DNA of 64,000 nucleotides, from contig OZ024847.1 in the NCBI GenBank assembly GCA_964017145.1, forward strand, positions 1,674,001 to 1,738,000, in the 5' to 3' direction. The notes beneath the pieces were generated by a model. The model was not told the DNA's origin and searched no databases. It saw only the letters and a program-made list of their open reading frames with translations. Below are positions 1 to 8,862 of the stretch, piece after piece; position 1 is the stretch's first letter; each line of letters begins with the position of its first letter. A program made the position numbers and the translations under genes. This stretch comes from Agrocybe praecox. Taxonomy: Eukaryota > Basidiomycota > Agaricomycetes > Agaricales > Agrocybaceae.

Positions 1-34
1 CATGCTACGAAGTTCCGAACCACACAGCGTCACA
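1..34 (+). repeat. 3' end of the 5' LTR of the gypsy element
   Basis: These 34 bases match the last 34 bases of the 3' LTR (12214-12247) and end in CGTCACA, the inverted partner of the LTR start TGTGACG seen at 11825. The rest of this LTR lies upstream of the window. Confidence 0.9.
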
Positions 35-35
35 A

Positions 36-52
36 TGGTGGGGGCAGCGCGG
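36..52 (+). promoter_or_regulatory. Probable tRNA primer-binding site
   Basis: One base after the LTR end the sequence TGGTGGGGGCAGCGCGG begins. It starts with TGG, the complement of a tRNA CCA end, at the right place for minus-strand priming. It is not the initiator-tRNA site (TGGTATCAGAG type); a tRNA whose 3' end reads CGCTGCCCCCACCA would fit. Which tRNA this is cannot be decided here. Confidence 0.6.
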
Positions 53-787
53 ACTTCAATCCCTGCATTGAAGGTGCTCTTTTCTCGCAACAAAAAACGG
101 GACGACCAACCGACGAACGATTCGACGGACCAAGGTTAAGGAACGAGGGGAATCGGTTGACAGCGCTTTCGAGTTGCGTCAACCGTGCCTATCCGAGCAT
201 ATGAAACGTAGCCGGTTGCGCCTTCGGGCTGCACTGTCTTAGTTTCGTACTCTCTCGGACCCTTTTCCGGGCCTTGGAATTCAGGGAGTGATTCAGAACG
301 AGCCACAGTGGATAGCGCCTTCGGGCAGCATCTGCTTAAACTCGTTCGAAATTTGAAGATATAAGGTCTGCTGCGCCTATGGTAGCGCAGGCCGAAAATC
401 TTCGAACCTTCAAGGATATAAGGTCTGCTGCGCCCATGGCAGCGCAGGCCGAAATTCTTTGAACCCTCAACTCCCTCTCGAAAACTCACGTCGAAGGAAC
501 TCGCGAAAACCCCCTGCTATTTCAATTCACTTCCATTTCTATTCGTATAGCATGTCTACCCCTTTCCTCCTACCGATGCGCTTCGCTGGACGATCCGATC
601 GTAGGAAAATTATTATTATTCAAACCCGTCTATTCAGTCTACTGCTCGCTCTAACGACTTGGCGATATCTCTCGGGGTTATGGAAATTTTCTAAGGGACT
701 TATCACGTACAAAAACCTCCCTACACACACACATTCTTGCTTCGCTCTCGTCGTTTCAACCCTCCTATATTCCCCCCCCCCGGGTGT
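53..787 (+). other. Untranslated leader of the gypsy element
   Basis: About 735 bases separate the primer-binding site from the preferred Gag start. No ORF in the Gag frame is recognisable as protein before the start. The region holds two tandem hairpin repeats (346-465). A packaging/dimerisation role is the usual guess for such leaders and is inference. Confidence 0.6.
346..465 (+). repeat. Two tandem 57-bp hairpin repeats in the gypsy leader
   Basis: The block ATAAGGTCTGCTGCGCC starts at 361 and again at 418 (period 57). In each unit CTGCGC and GCGCAG flank a short loop (CTATGGTA in unit 1, CCATGGCA in unit 2), so both units can fold into the same 6-bp stem with different loop bases. The minus-strand ORF over this block is only a shadow of the repeat. 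Confidence 0.75.
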
Positions 788-3700
788 ATGGCGTCCTCGA
801 GGAACTCCAATCGAGGTTCCACCAACGGAACCAATCCTAGTCGCGGAAGGAATACGGTTAATTCGCGTTCGACCACCCCGGGAGTGGAGTTACCTGCTCC
901 CGTTGCCAGAAGAACCAACAACTCCAGACGAAGGGTCACCATAGAGGAAGGGCCTCCTGACCCTCAGACGGTTGGAGAAACTCTACCGTTAGAAGCGGGA
1001 GCTCTGGTTCTTGACCTTGCTGAATCGGTTGCTACTAGCGCCAGAAGCGAGGGAGCTGGCGCTCCTAGCTCGACGAATGGATCCTCAGTAGGTGGAGACG
1101 AAAGCTTTCGTTCTGCCTCGGCTACTCCGTCGCTTTCTTCCTTGTTTGGAACCCATAGCGCCAATGGATCGGACAACACCATCAATGCGAAACGCGACAA
1201 AAGGGAAGACGAATATCCGCGAATATTCCACGGTATACCAGTAGCGGGCGAACTCCCGCTATTCCGCGAACCTCTGCATACTTCCTTGCTAAAGTATCAT
1301 GCTCCTTTCGATCCATTGGTCGATCATGATCCTCTCGAAGAGTTCGGAGCCTCAGAAGGCGTGCTCCTTGGAAGACCGGCGGAGGAAGCTATATTGCTAA
1401 GGGATGTTATCCTTAGGTGGACCGCCCCGCATCTAGCTTGCTTCTGGGAGAATTTACCTCAAGCCATACAGTCGTTTGTTAAATCTCAAATTAGGATTAC
1501 CGACTTAATTTCGTATGACCTAACTACGGAGGAAACCTTCTACGCGTTACCCAAGGAACGACTGCATGAAATTGGGCAGATTCTCCTAGCCCTTTCTCAA
1601 ATATTGGAATCTTTGGCGGACTTCTTCTATCGCGGAAAACGTTCTTCGTTTACCGTGGACTCAAATTACTCCTTACTTCGTATGCTGGCCTGGCACGGAA
1701 ACCCTTCGGAAATCGTGCTGACGGTGCCGGTTTTGCAGCGACGATGTGAAATCGCCATATCGCACGTTACTCAGTACTTCAATAAGCTCCGGAAGCTATT
1801 CTCGGATAATGATGAAGTCATGTCGGTAGCCTCCTACCATTCATCCAACCCTTCGGAACGATCAATAATTGCTCAATCCTCTCCAAGGACCGTCCTAGCT
1901 CGTCTAGCAGCTCGAGACGATTATCCGTCAGGATTTAGCAGGGATAATTTGGCTACGCGACATTCTCTAATTAAGGAATTCGAAGAGAAAGGATCCAAAC
2001 CGTTGCCTACCTCCCCATTCGTCTATCGAGCCCATGTCGACTCCTCCTTGCCTAAGCCACGCGATGAACCTGCGCCGAACGAAGCGGTCAACAACTCCAT
2101 TAGTTCGTTCTTGACGAATAGGAGACCCCCTGCGAACGCCGAAAAGGTGGTCCCTATGCCCGAGTCGATATCTGCAATCCCCAGCCGTCATGCTATATCG
2201 TCTTTACCAGGTGTGGGCCGCTTCGATTCTAACGCCAATTCAATGGAAACTGGGGGGCCATTCGTGACGCGTAGAGGGATTCTGAACACGCCCCCTAATG
2301 CCGTATCGAATCCTCCTGTTAGCGGATGGACTAGCTATCAGTTCAAGAACTCTTCGGGTTCTACTGACTCCAGCATCGCCAATTCTAAGGAGACGGAAAC
2401 CAAGGATAAACCGAGCTTCAACGGACCGCCTGGGGGGCCTGGGGATCCCTCAGGAGACCCCAATGGCCCTGGTGGAGGATCGAACGGACCACCCGGATGG
2501 CCACCCGGTTACACAGGCTGGCCCGGGTACAATCTTGGTCGAGGTGGAGGCGGTGGAGGCGGTGGGGGCGGTGGTGGGGGCGGTGGTGGAGGTCCTCCTC
2601 CCGTCGGAACTGCAGCTGCCTTACCCGCTGCTGATGAAGAATGGCAGATGAATCCAAAAATTAATCTATCTAACCTACCAGCTTGGAATGGAAAGAACGA
2701 CACTCTCATCGAATATCTCAGTGAGATGGGTGGCTTTGCTAAGCTTGGTCAAAGGATGAAAAGAGGCATAGGACAATTAGCCACTTTCAAATGGTCTGGC
2801 CCAGCGAAGTTATGGTGGGATACGCTACCCCTCCCGGAACAGACTTATCTCAGTCAGAATTGGGACTACCTATTACGAGGAATTCGCGAACACTTCATGA
2901 ATGAAAACTGGGTCCAAGAACGCACACGAGAGTTTGAAGAAATGAAGTTTCGTCAACGAAGCCATGAACATGAAACACCTCTCCAATTCCTTCAGCGACG
3001 AATTCTCTATCATCAATTCTTATTTGCTGACGATGCTGATGGACTGCTCGCTGTTTCTCGAGTCCTACGTACCCAACCGACCGAGTGGAGCCACACTCTC
3101 AACAATTACACGTGCCCAACACTGTTCCAGTTACAAGCCACTGCTGCCCGCATGCAACAATCTCTCGAGAGCCATTTCTTACTTAACGAGCGTCTTCGGA
3201 ATCCTCCCTCGCGATCGTATCAATTTAGTAAGAAACGAGCTATGGTGACCGAGAAGGTCGAAGATGAAAAATACAGTGAGGGAGAAGATGGAAATGAAGA
3301 ATCCGAGAAGGAAGCTCATGTCTTGAATAGCAAGTCTCGAGTCAAAGGACCAGTTAAACCTCGTTCATCCCGTTTTCCCGAGGGAAAAACGATCGACGGT
3401 TATTCCTTCTCTCGAGACGACTCTGTAGTCAGTGCTAAGCTTCCGAACGGGACTTGTTTCATCTGTACGAGCCCTAAACATTTCTTCCGGGATTGCCCCC
3501 ATTATGGTAGATTTGAAGCTCTTCGAAGTGCTAATATGCTACACGTTGATTGGGAACCGGATCAGGAAGCTGAATGGGATAGAGAGTACCTAGCTATGAT
3601 AGTAGAGCAAAATCAGACTGTTCTTTCCGCTTATGACTCGAGTGAAACCACTGAGGCTACTGTTAAGGAAGCTCATAACATAACAAAAGGACTACCTGTT

Positions 3701-6700
3701 CAAACAAGTACGACTCTCCTACCTCGTCGGATACGAAGAGCCAATGCTCGAGTCATTTCGAAAGGGGATCCCCTGTCTAACGACATCTCTGGGTCCGAGA
3801 GTGCTACGTCCGAATGGATAGTCAAGATTAGGAAAGGACGAGCCCTTCCCGAAGGTATGGGATCTCTGGGTGCTAGAGCGTTACATATCAAGGCTCGAGT
3901 CCATTCTATTGAAATTGCGCCGGTGCAAACACGCTTGGATTCTGGAGCCGACATCACGTTAATGTCTGAAGAATTCTATAAGTCGATCCCTGACCTTCCT
4001 CGCATTAAGGAGGGATTACGGATGAAGCTCTATCATCTTACGGGTAATGCCAAAGTCCTTGGCTATGTACGCACCTCCCTATTTGCGTCGGCTGAGGACG
4101 GTACAGTTCTGCAATTTGATTTGGAAGCGTACGTTGTTAGAGATATGCGAGTACCCTTGCTTGTAGGGGAAGACTTCCAAACGACATATGAGCTGGGCTT
4201 ACGAAGATATGCTACTGGTCAGAGCGAAGTCCTAGTAGGGAAGGAAGCGCAATACACGATACAAGCTTCTTCTGCGCAGAACGTCGACTTGGGTTTCGAA
4301 ATCAGACAAGCCTTCACCTCTCAATCTTTCGTGAGAACACGCGCGCTCCGACGAGCGAGAGCTAAAGCACACCTGTCTGATAAGGACGCCCCAGTTGTAG
4401 CTGCTCAGGACGTCTGCATTGCTGCTGGATCTGTTCATAATGTTAAGGTGCAAGCTCCTTTTGGAGAAGAGCGCGAATGGATAGTGGAAAAGGTCGTTAT
4501 TGGAACGGACTCTGCGGACATACTAGCTGCTCCGACGACGTGGATTAATTCCACTTGTCCTTACCTACCGATAGCGAATCCTAGTCCCCGACCGATTTAC
4601 ATACGAACTGGGGATGTAGTTGGACACTTGCTCGATCCTATGGCCTTAAATAAGTCGGACAATCCTGAAGTTACTAAGATGGCTGCCGCAGACGATGCGA
4701 TTAGAGCTGTCATAGCGGGTACCCTCAGAGACCAGGATCTAGGAGCAGCGTCCGCAATACGAGAACCAAGTAACGATAGGTTGGAACAGGACGAATCATG
4801 GGGACCTAAAACTACCGCTGTAGCTACTGATGAGGTTCATGGAGACGTCTCGACCCTGGTAAATTTAGGACCTGACATACCCGAAGAATATCGAGCCAGA
4901 TTAGCTTCCGTATTGAAGAAAAATGAACGAGCGTTTGGGGTCAATGGACGATTAGGACAAGTCGAAGCTCGCGTGGAAGTTCCTTTAAAACCGGGCACAC
5001 AACCTATCTCTGTTCCGATGTATGGTGCCTCGCCTGCGAAGCGTGAAGTCATCGATAAACAAATCAATGCGTGGTTTGAAGCCGACGTTATTGAACCGTC
5101 CGTTAGCCCGTGGGGATTTCCCGTGGTAGTAGTCTACAGAAACGGTAAACCTCGCTTGGTAGTTGATTACCGGAAGTTAAACGCTCAAACCATACCGGAT
5201 GAGTTCCCTATTCCCCGCCAATCCGAAATTATTCAAGCCCTATCTGGTTCCCAAGTGCTGTCCTCCTTCGACGCCTTATCGGGTTTTACTCAACTCGAAA
5301 TGGCGGACAAAGATAAGGAGAAAACTGCCTTTCGTTGTCATCTAGGCTTATGGCAATTCAAGCGTATGCCTTTTGGGTTGCGTAACGGCCCATCCATTTT
5401 CCAACGCATCATGCAAGGGGTTCTCTCGCCCTTCTTATGGCTTTTTGCCTTGGTTTATATTGATGACATTGTGGTATTTTCAAGGAACTGGGAGGAACAT
5501 TTGATCCACTTGGATAAAGTGCTTGGAGCGATTGCTTCATCCGGAATCACCTTATCTCCTCCTAAATGTTTCGTAGGTTATTCATCCATCCTGCTACTCG
5601 GTCAGAAAGTGTCTCGTTTGGGTCTCTCCACTCATGCAGAGAAAGTCGCGGCTATCCAGGAGCTAGCGCGTCCTCGCAACATCCACGATCTACAGAAGTT
5701 TTTAGGCATGGTCGTCTATTTCTCACAGTACATCCCCTTCTATTCTTTTATTGCTTCGCCTCTGTTTGCGCTGTTGAAGAAAGGTGTGCGTTGGCATTGG
5801 AACGCGGAACATGAAACTGCCTGGGCGAGTGCAAAAGCTGCCTTAGCTTCAGCCCCTGTTCTAGGGCATCCTATCCAAGGAGTACCGTATCGCCTCTACA
5901 CCGACGCTTCCGATTTCGCTTTAGGCGCTAGCCTGCAGCAGGTACAGCCGATCCTCATTCGGGACTTGAAGGGTACTACAACGTATGACCGCTTGCGTAA
6001 AGCTTGGGAGGCTCAGGATCCTGTCCCATCTCTGTTCCCTATTCTCATTAAGGACGTGGTGGAACATCGTTCTACGGACGAATGGGCTGATTCCTTCGAT
6101 GACACGACGGTTCACGTCGAACGAGTTATCGCGTATTGGAGCCGTTCTCTTAAACCTGCTGAGCGTAACTATAGTGCGACTGAACGAGAGGCTCTTGGGG
6201 CAAAGGAAGCCTTGGTCAAATTTCAACCTTTTATCGAAGGGGAAATTATAACGCTAGTTACAGACCATGCAGCTCTCCAGTGGGCTCGTGTTTACGAGAA
6301 TGCTAACCGGCGTCTAGCGGCGTGGGGGGCAGTATTCGCTGCATACCCAGGTCTACGTATTGTGCATCGACCTGGCCGAGTACATTCTAACGTGGATCCA
6401 TTGTCACGAATGCCTCGAGTGCCGCCGCATAGTTCTCCGGTCAGAGATGACCTGGTCACTATTACACCCACTGAAGAAAAACAGGAATTAGCTCAATTGG
6501 CGGAAGATAAAGGAACCTACAGTCCAGCTAGTAGAGCAGCGTTTTCAGTGTGCTGGTGGGAGGAAATAGTGGAAAAATCAGCCTACCCAATTATGACTAG
6601 AAGACAACGAGCGGAATTGGAAGCGGCCATCTCAAATCCCATACCAGAAGTTGAGAACGATACTGAGAATTCCGCGGAAAGCCAGAGCTCAGACCTCCCA

Positions 6701-8323
6701 TTTGAGAACGAAGATCACTGGACGTACCCTGTTGGAACGAAGCCGGCCATTGATAATCTGGAGGAAAATTGGGATAATCGAACTCACTTACTTATCTCCA
6801 TGAAACCATCGATCGTCAAATCATTCATTGAAGGATACAAGACCGATCCATTCTTTGCTAAACGATACGTTGACGAACAACCCAACCCCCAGACCGTGCT
6901 TACTCCTTCGCATTTCCGTAAAGGAGCGGACAGCTTGCTTTACTTTCTAGACGCTGATTGGAACGCTAAGCTATGCGTTCCTCGTTCGCAAGTTAATTTC
7001 GTTTTGAAATGGATACACGATTCGCCATTCGAAAGCGCTCATGCAGGTTACAAACGCTTCTCCGCCAGGCTTTTAGAGGTATTCTATTGGAACACGATGA
7101 TGAAGGACGCGTCCACTTTCTCTTCCTCTTGCGATGTATGCCAAAAGATCAAAGCGGATCATCGCAAAGGAGTCGGTGCTCTCCGACCTGCTCATATTCC
7201 GGCTCGACCATTCGCTACAGTCTCCCTCGACTTGATCACCGGGTTACCTCCCTCAGGAGATGCCAAATACACTGCTGTTCTAGTTATAGTCGATAAACTG
7301 ACTAAATTCGCCATCATCGTGCCTACGCATGACACTCTCGATCGCGAAGGATTTGCTAAAATCTTCGTGGAAAGGGTGGCTAATATATTCGGCCTGCCTG
7401 AAAGAATAATCGCTGATCGTGATAAAAGGTGGTCGACGGATTTCTGGAAATCAGTGGTATCAAGCTACGGAGGAGTCATGGCCTTGTCCTCTTCGCATCA
7501 CCCTCAGACCGACGGACAAACGGAAGTCTTGAACGCAACCATCGAACAAATGCTTAGAGCTTACGTTGCCGGAAATCGTAAAAGTTGGGCGGAGTGGCTA
7601 AGCGTATTAGCTTTCTCATATAATTCATCGGTCCATTCTTCCACCACTTATTCTCCGAACTTCCTACTTTTGGGATATAATCCCAGGTTATCTACTAGTT
7701 CGATACTCAAGGAAGTGGATCCTGCTGGTCGACCCTTTCTCCCTAGCCAGAGGGCCGAAGAGTTTATCCGTTCTATCGAGGAAGTTCGGACCCTCGCAAG
7801 AAATTGCTTAGTTCTGGCACAAGAGAAGCAAGCTAAAGCGTATAACAAAGGGCGCAGGCCGGTAGATGACATTCGTGAAGGAGACCTCGTCCTCGTGAAT
7901 CCTCACACTCTCAAACTTGTAGACGCAAAGGGAACTGGGAAGAAATTAGTACAAAGAGCCATTGGGCCTTTTGAGGTGATGGAAAAGATCAATCCTGTGG
8001 TCTTCCGGCTGAGGCTACCAGACAACTATCCTATGCATCCAGTGTTCAACGTTAGCCATCTGAAGAAGTACCACCCCTCGCCCAAGGAGTTAGGAGAAAG
8101 GGAAATTTTGCCGTCTACCCGAGAATTTTTAGCATCTCCGGAATACGAAGTTGAAGCCATACTCGGGCACAAGCTCTCTAACAGAAAGACAGGAAATCGC
8201 AGAATGTACAGAGTTCGGTGGACTGGATATGGTCCCGCTGATGATTCTTGGGTGTCCGAGTACGACCTACGAAACGCTCCAGAACTACGACGAGAATATT
8301 TATCTCTCCATAAACTCAACTAA
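788..8323 (+). CDS. Ty3/gypsy Gag-Pol polyprotein with C-terminal chromodomain
   Basis: Single uninterrupted ORF that supplies structural Gag and the replication enzymes. The frame is open from 737, but ATGGCG at 788, just after a C-run, gives the more natural N-terminus. Counting from 737: Ser/Pro/Gly-rich N-terminal third, a poly-Gly run near residue 610-630 (nt 2545-2590), Gag core to about residue 830, CCHC knuckle CFICTSPKHFFRDC at 907-920, aspartic protease DSGAD at 1068, reverse transcriptase with YIDD at 1574, RNase H with YTDAS near 1720 and TDHAAL, integrase HHCC zinc finger near 2090-2137 and DDE core (LDLITG, ADRDKRW, TDGQTEVLN), then a chromodomain near 2470-2522 (YRVRWTGYGPADDSW). 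All key catalytic residues are present. There is no frameshift between Gag and Pol, so expression as one fusion protein is likely. The chromodomain suggests targeting to marked heterochromatin (known for chromoviruses). Confidence 0.95.
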   Translation: MASSRNSNRGSTNGTNPSRGRNTVNSRSTTPGVELPAPVARRTNNSRRRVTIEEGPPDPQTVGETLPLEAGALVLDLAESVATSARSEGAGAPSSTNGSSVGGDESFRSASATPSLSSLFGTHSANGSDNTINAKRDKREDEYPRIFHGIPVAGELPLFREPLHTSLLKYHAPFDPLVDHDPLEEFGASEGVLLGRPAEEAILLRDVILRWTAPHLACFWENLPQAIQSFVKSQIRITDLISYDLTTEETFYALPKERLHEIGQILLALSQILESLADFFYRGKRSSFTVDSNYSLLRMLAWHGNPSEIVLTVPVLQRRCEIAISHVTQYFNKLRKLFSDNDEVMSVASYHSSNPSERSIIAQSSPRTVLARLAARDDYPSGFSRDNLATRHSLIKEFEEKGSKPLPTSPFVYRAHVDSSLPKPRDEPAPNEAVNNSISSFLTNRRPPANAEKVVPMPESISAIPSRHAISSLPGVGRFDSNANSMETGGPFVTRRGILNTPPNAVSNPPVSGWTSYQFKNSSGSTDSSIANSKETETKDKPSFNGPPGGPGDPSGDPNGPGGGSNGPPGWPPGYTGWPGYNLGRGGGGGGGGGGGGGGGGGPPPVGTAAALPAADEEWQMNPKINLSNLPAWNGKNDTLIEYLSEMGGFAKLGQRMKRGIGQLATFKWSGPAKLWWDTLPLPEQTYLSQNWDYLLRGIREHFMNENWVQERTREFEEMKFRQRSHEHETPLQFLQRRILYHQFLFADDADGLLAVSRVLRTQPTEWSHTLNNYTCPTLFQLQATAARMQQSLESHFLLNERLRNPPSRSYQFSKKRAMVTEKVEDEKYSEGEDGNEESEKEAHVLNSKSRVKGPVKPRSSRFPEGKTIDGYSFSRDDSVVSAKLPNGTCFICTSPKHFFRDCPHYGRFEALRSANMLHVDWEPDQEAEWDREYLAMIVEQNQTVLSAYDSSETTEATVKEAHNITKGLPVQTSTTLLPRRIRRANARVISKGDPLSNDISGSESATSEWIVKIRKGRALPEGMGSLGARALHIKARVHSIEIAPVQTRLDSGADITLMSEEFYKSIPDLPRIKEGLRMKLYHLTGNAKVLGYVRTSLFASAEDGTVLQFDLEAYVVRDMRVPLLVGEDFQTTYELGLRRYATGQSEVLVGKEAQYTIQASSAQNVDLGFEIRQAFTSQSFVRTRALRRARAKAHLSDKDAPVVAAQDVCIAAGSVHNVKVQAPFGEEREWIVEKVVIGTDSADILAAPTTWINSTCPYLPIANPSPRPIYIRTGDVVGHLLDPMALNKSDNPEVTKMAAADDAIRAVIAGTLRDQDLGAASAIREPSNDRLEQDESWGPKTTAVATDEVHGDVSTLVNLGPDIPEEYRARLASVLKKNERAFGVNGRLGQVEARVEVPLKPGTQPISVPMYGASPAKREVIDKQINAWFEADVIEPSVSPWGFPVVVVYRNGKPRLVVDYRKLNAQTIPDEFPIPRQSEIIQALSGSQVLSSFDALSGFTQLEMADKDKEKTAFRCHLGLWQFKRMPFGLRNGPSIFQRIMQGVLSPFLWLFALVYIDDIVVFSRNWEEHLIHLDKVLGAIASSGITLSPPKCFVGYSSILLLGQKVSRLGLSTHAEKVAAIQELARPRNIHDLQKFLGMVVYFSQYIPFYSFIASPLFALLKKGVRWHWNAEHETAWASAKAALASAPVLGHPIQGVPYRLYTDASDFALGASLQQVQPILIRDLKGTTTYDRLRKAWEAQDPVPSLFPILIKDVVEHRSTDEWADSFDDTTVHVERVIAYWSRSLKPAERNYSATEREALGAKEALVKFQPFIEGEIITLVTDHAALQWARVYENANRRLAAWGAVFAAYPGLRIVHRPGRVHSNVDPLSRMPRVPPHSSPVRDDLVTITPTEEKQELAQLAEDKGTYSPASRAAFSVCWWEEIVEKSAYPIMTRRQRAELEAAISNPIPEVENDTENSAESQSSDLPFENEDHWTYPVGTKPAIDNLEENWDNRTHLLISMKPSIVKSFIEGYKTDPFFAKRYVDEQPNPQTVLTPSHFRKGADSLLYFLDADWNAKLCVPRSQVNFVLKWIHDSPFESAHAGYKRFSARLLEVFYWNTMMKDASTFSSSCDVCQKIKADHRKGVGALRPAHIPARPFATVSLDLITGLPPSGDAKYTAVLVIVDKLTKFAIIVPTHDTLDREGFAKIFVERVANIFGLPERIIADRDKRWSTDFWKSVVSSYGGVMALSSSHHPQTDGQTEVLNATIEQMLRAYVAGNRKSWAEWLSVLAFSYNSSVHSSTTYSPNFLLLGYNPRLSTSSILKEVDPAGRPFLPSQRAEEFIRSIEEVRTLARNCLVLAQEKQAKAYNKGRRPVDDIREGDLVLVNPHTLKLVDAKGTGKKLVQRAIGPFEVMEKINPVVFRLRLPDNYPMHPVFNVSHLKKYHPSPKELGEREILPSTREFLASPEYEVEAILGHKLSNRKTGNRRMYRVRWTGYGPADDSWVSEYDLRNAPELRREYLSLHKLN

Positions 8324-8862
8324 ATAGCGGCCTTAGATTAATTCTACAATTTCTCTTCCCCTAACTACGAGACGACCACCCCACTTGTCATATTTATCCA
8401 CAGCACTACTGACTAACCACTTCTAATTTCTAATTTCTTTTCTATTCTTAGTTCCCTTTCTAAATTTAACTTATTTAATTTAGTCGACAGCGTATTACTT
8501 AATCATCCCCACGGGATCAGACGGTTGAATCCGACTCTTTCCTTTTTGATACCACCACCACCCTTCGTCCACTTCCCTCTCGGTGATTCAGACTTGGTTG
8601 CGCCTCGAGCTGCGCCTGCGCGAATTACCTTCGAGAGATATCTCCTTACCTCGACTGTCTTCGCCCCCTCTCGGTGATTCAAACTTGGTTGCGCCTCGAG
8701 CTGCGCCTGTGCGAATCATCCTCGAGACATAGTCGTCTGCTCCGAACTTCCCCGCCCCTCTCGGTGATTTAAACACGGTTGTGCCTCGAGCTGCGCCTGC
8801 GCGAATCGCATACGAGATCCTGGTGTGGTTGTTTATAGCGGATCCACACTCGACGCGAGCCG
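8324..8862 (+). other. Spacer between Gag-Pol and the third ORF
   Basis: 540 bases without a credible ORF. The first half is pyrimidine/AT-rich; the second half is three tandem repeats (8576-8816). An internal promoter, splice acceptor or RNA structure allowing expression of the downstream ORF would be expected here, but none can be identified by eye. Confidence 0.5.
8576..8816 (+). repeat. Three tandem ~90-bp repeats upstream of the third gypsy ORF
   Basis: The segment CCTCTCGGTGATT begins at about 8576, 8667 and 8757 (CGGTGATT at 8581, 8672, 8762; periods 91 and 90). Each copy continues with a conserved GCGCCTCGAGCTGCGCCTG-like core and CGAAT, then diverges over the rest of the unit. The core is GC-rich and partly self-complementary. 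The repeat stops about 45 bases before the start of the 978-codon ORF. Confidence 0.8.

Noticed and set aside
136..489. Minus-strand ORF with repeated GSKxFGLRxHxRSRPYI
   Set aside because: It is the antisense reading of the two 57-bp hairpin repeats in the gypsy leader.
8324..8575. Target-site or LTR boundary separating the third ORF from the gypsy element
   Set aside because: No second LTR, TIR or duplication is found between pol and the third ORF, and the polypurine tract and 3' LTR follow the third ORF.
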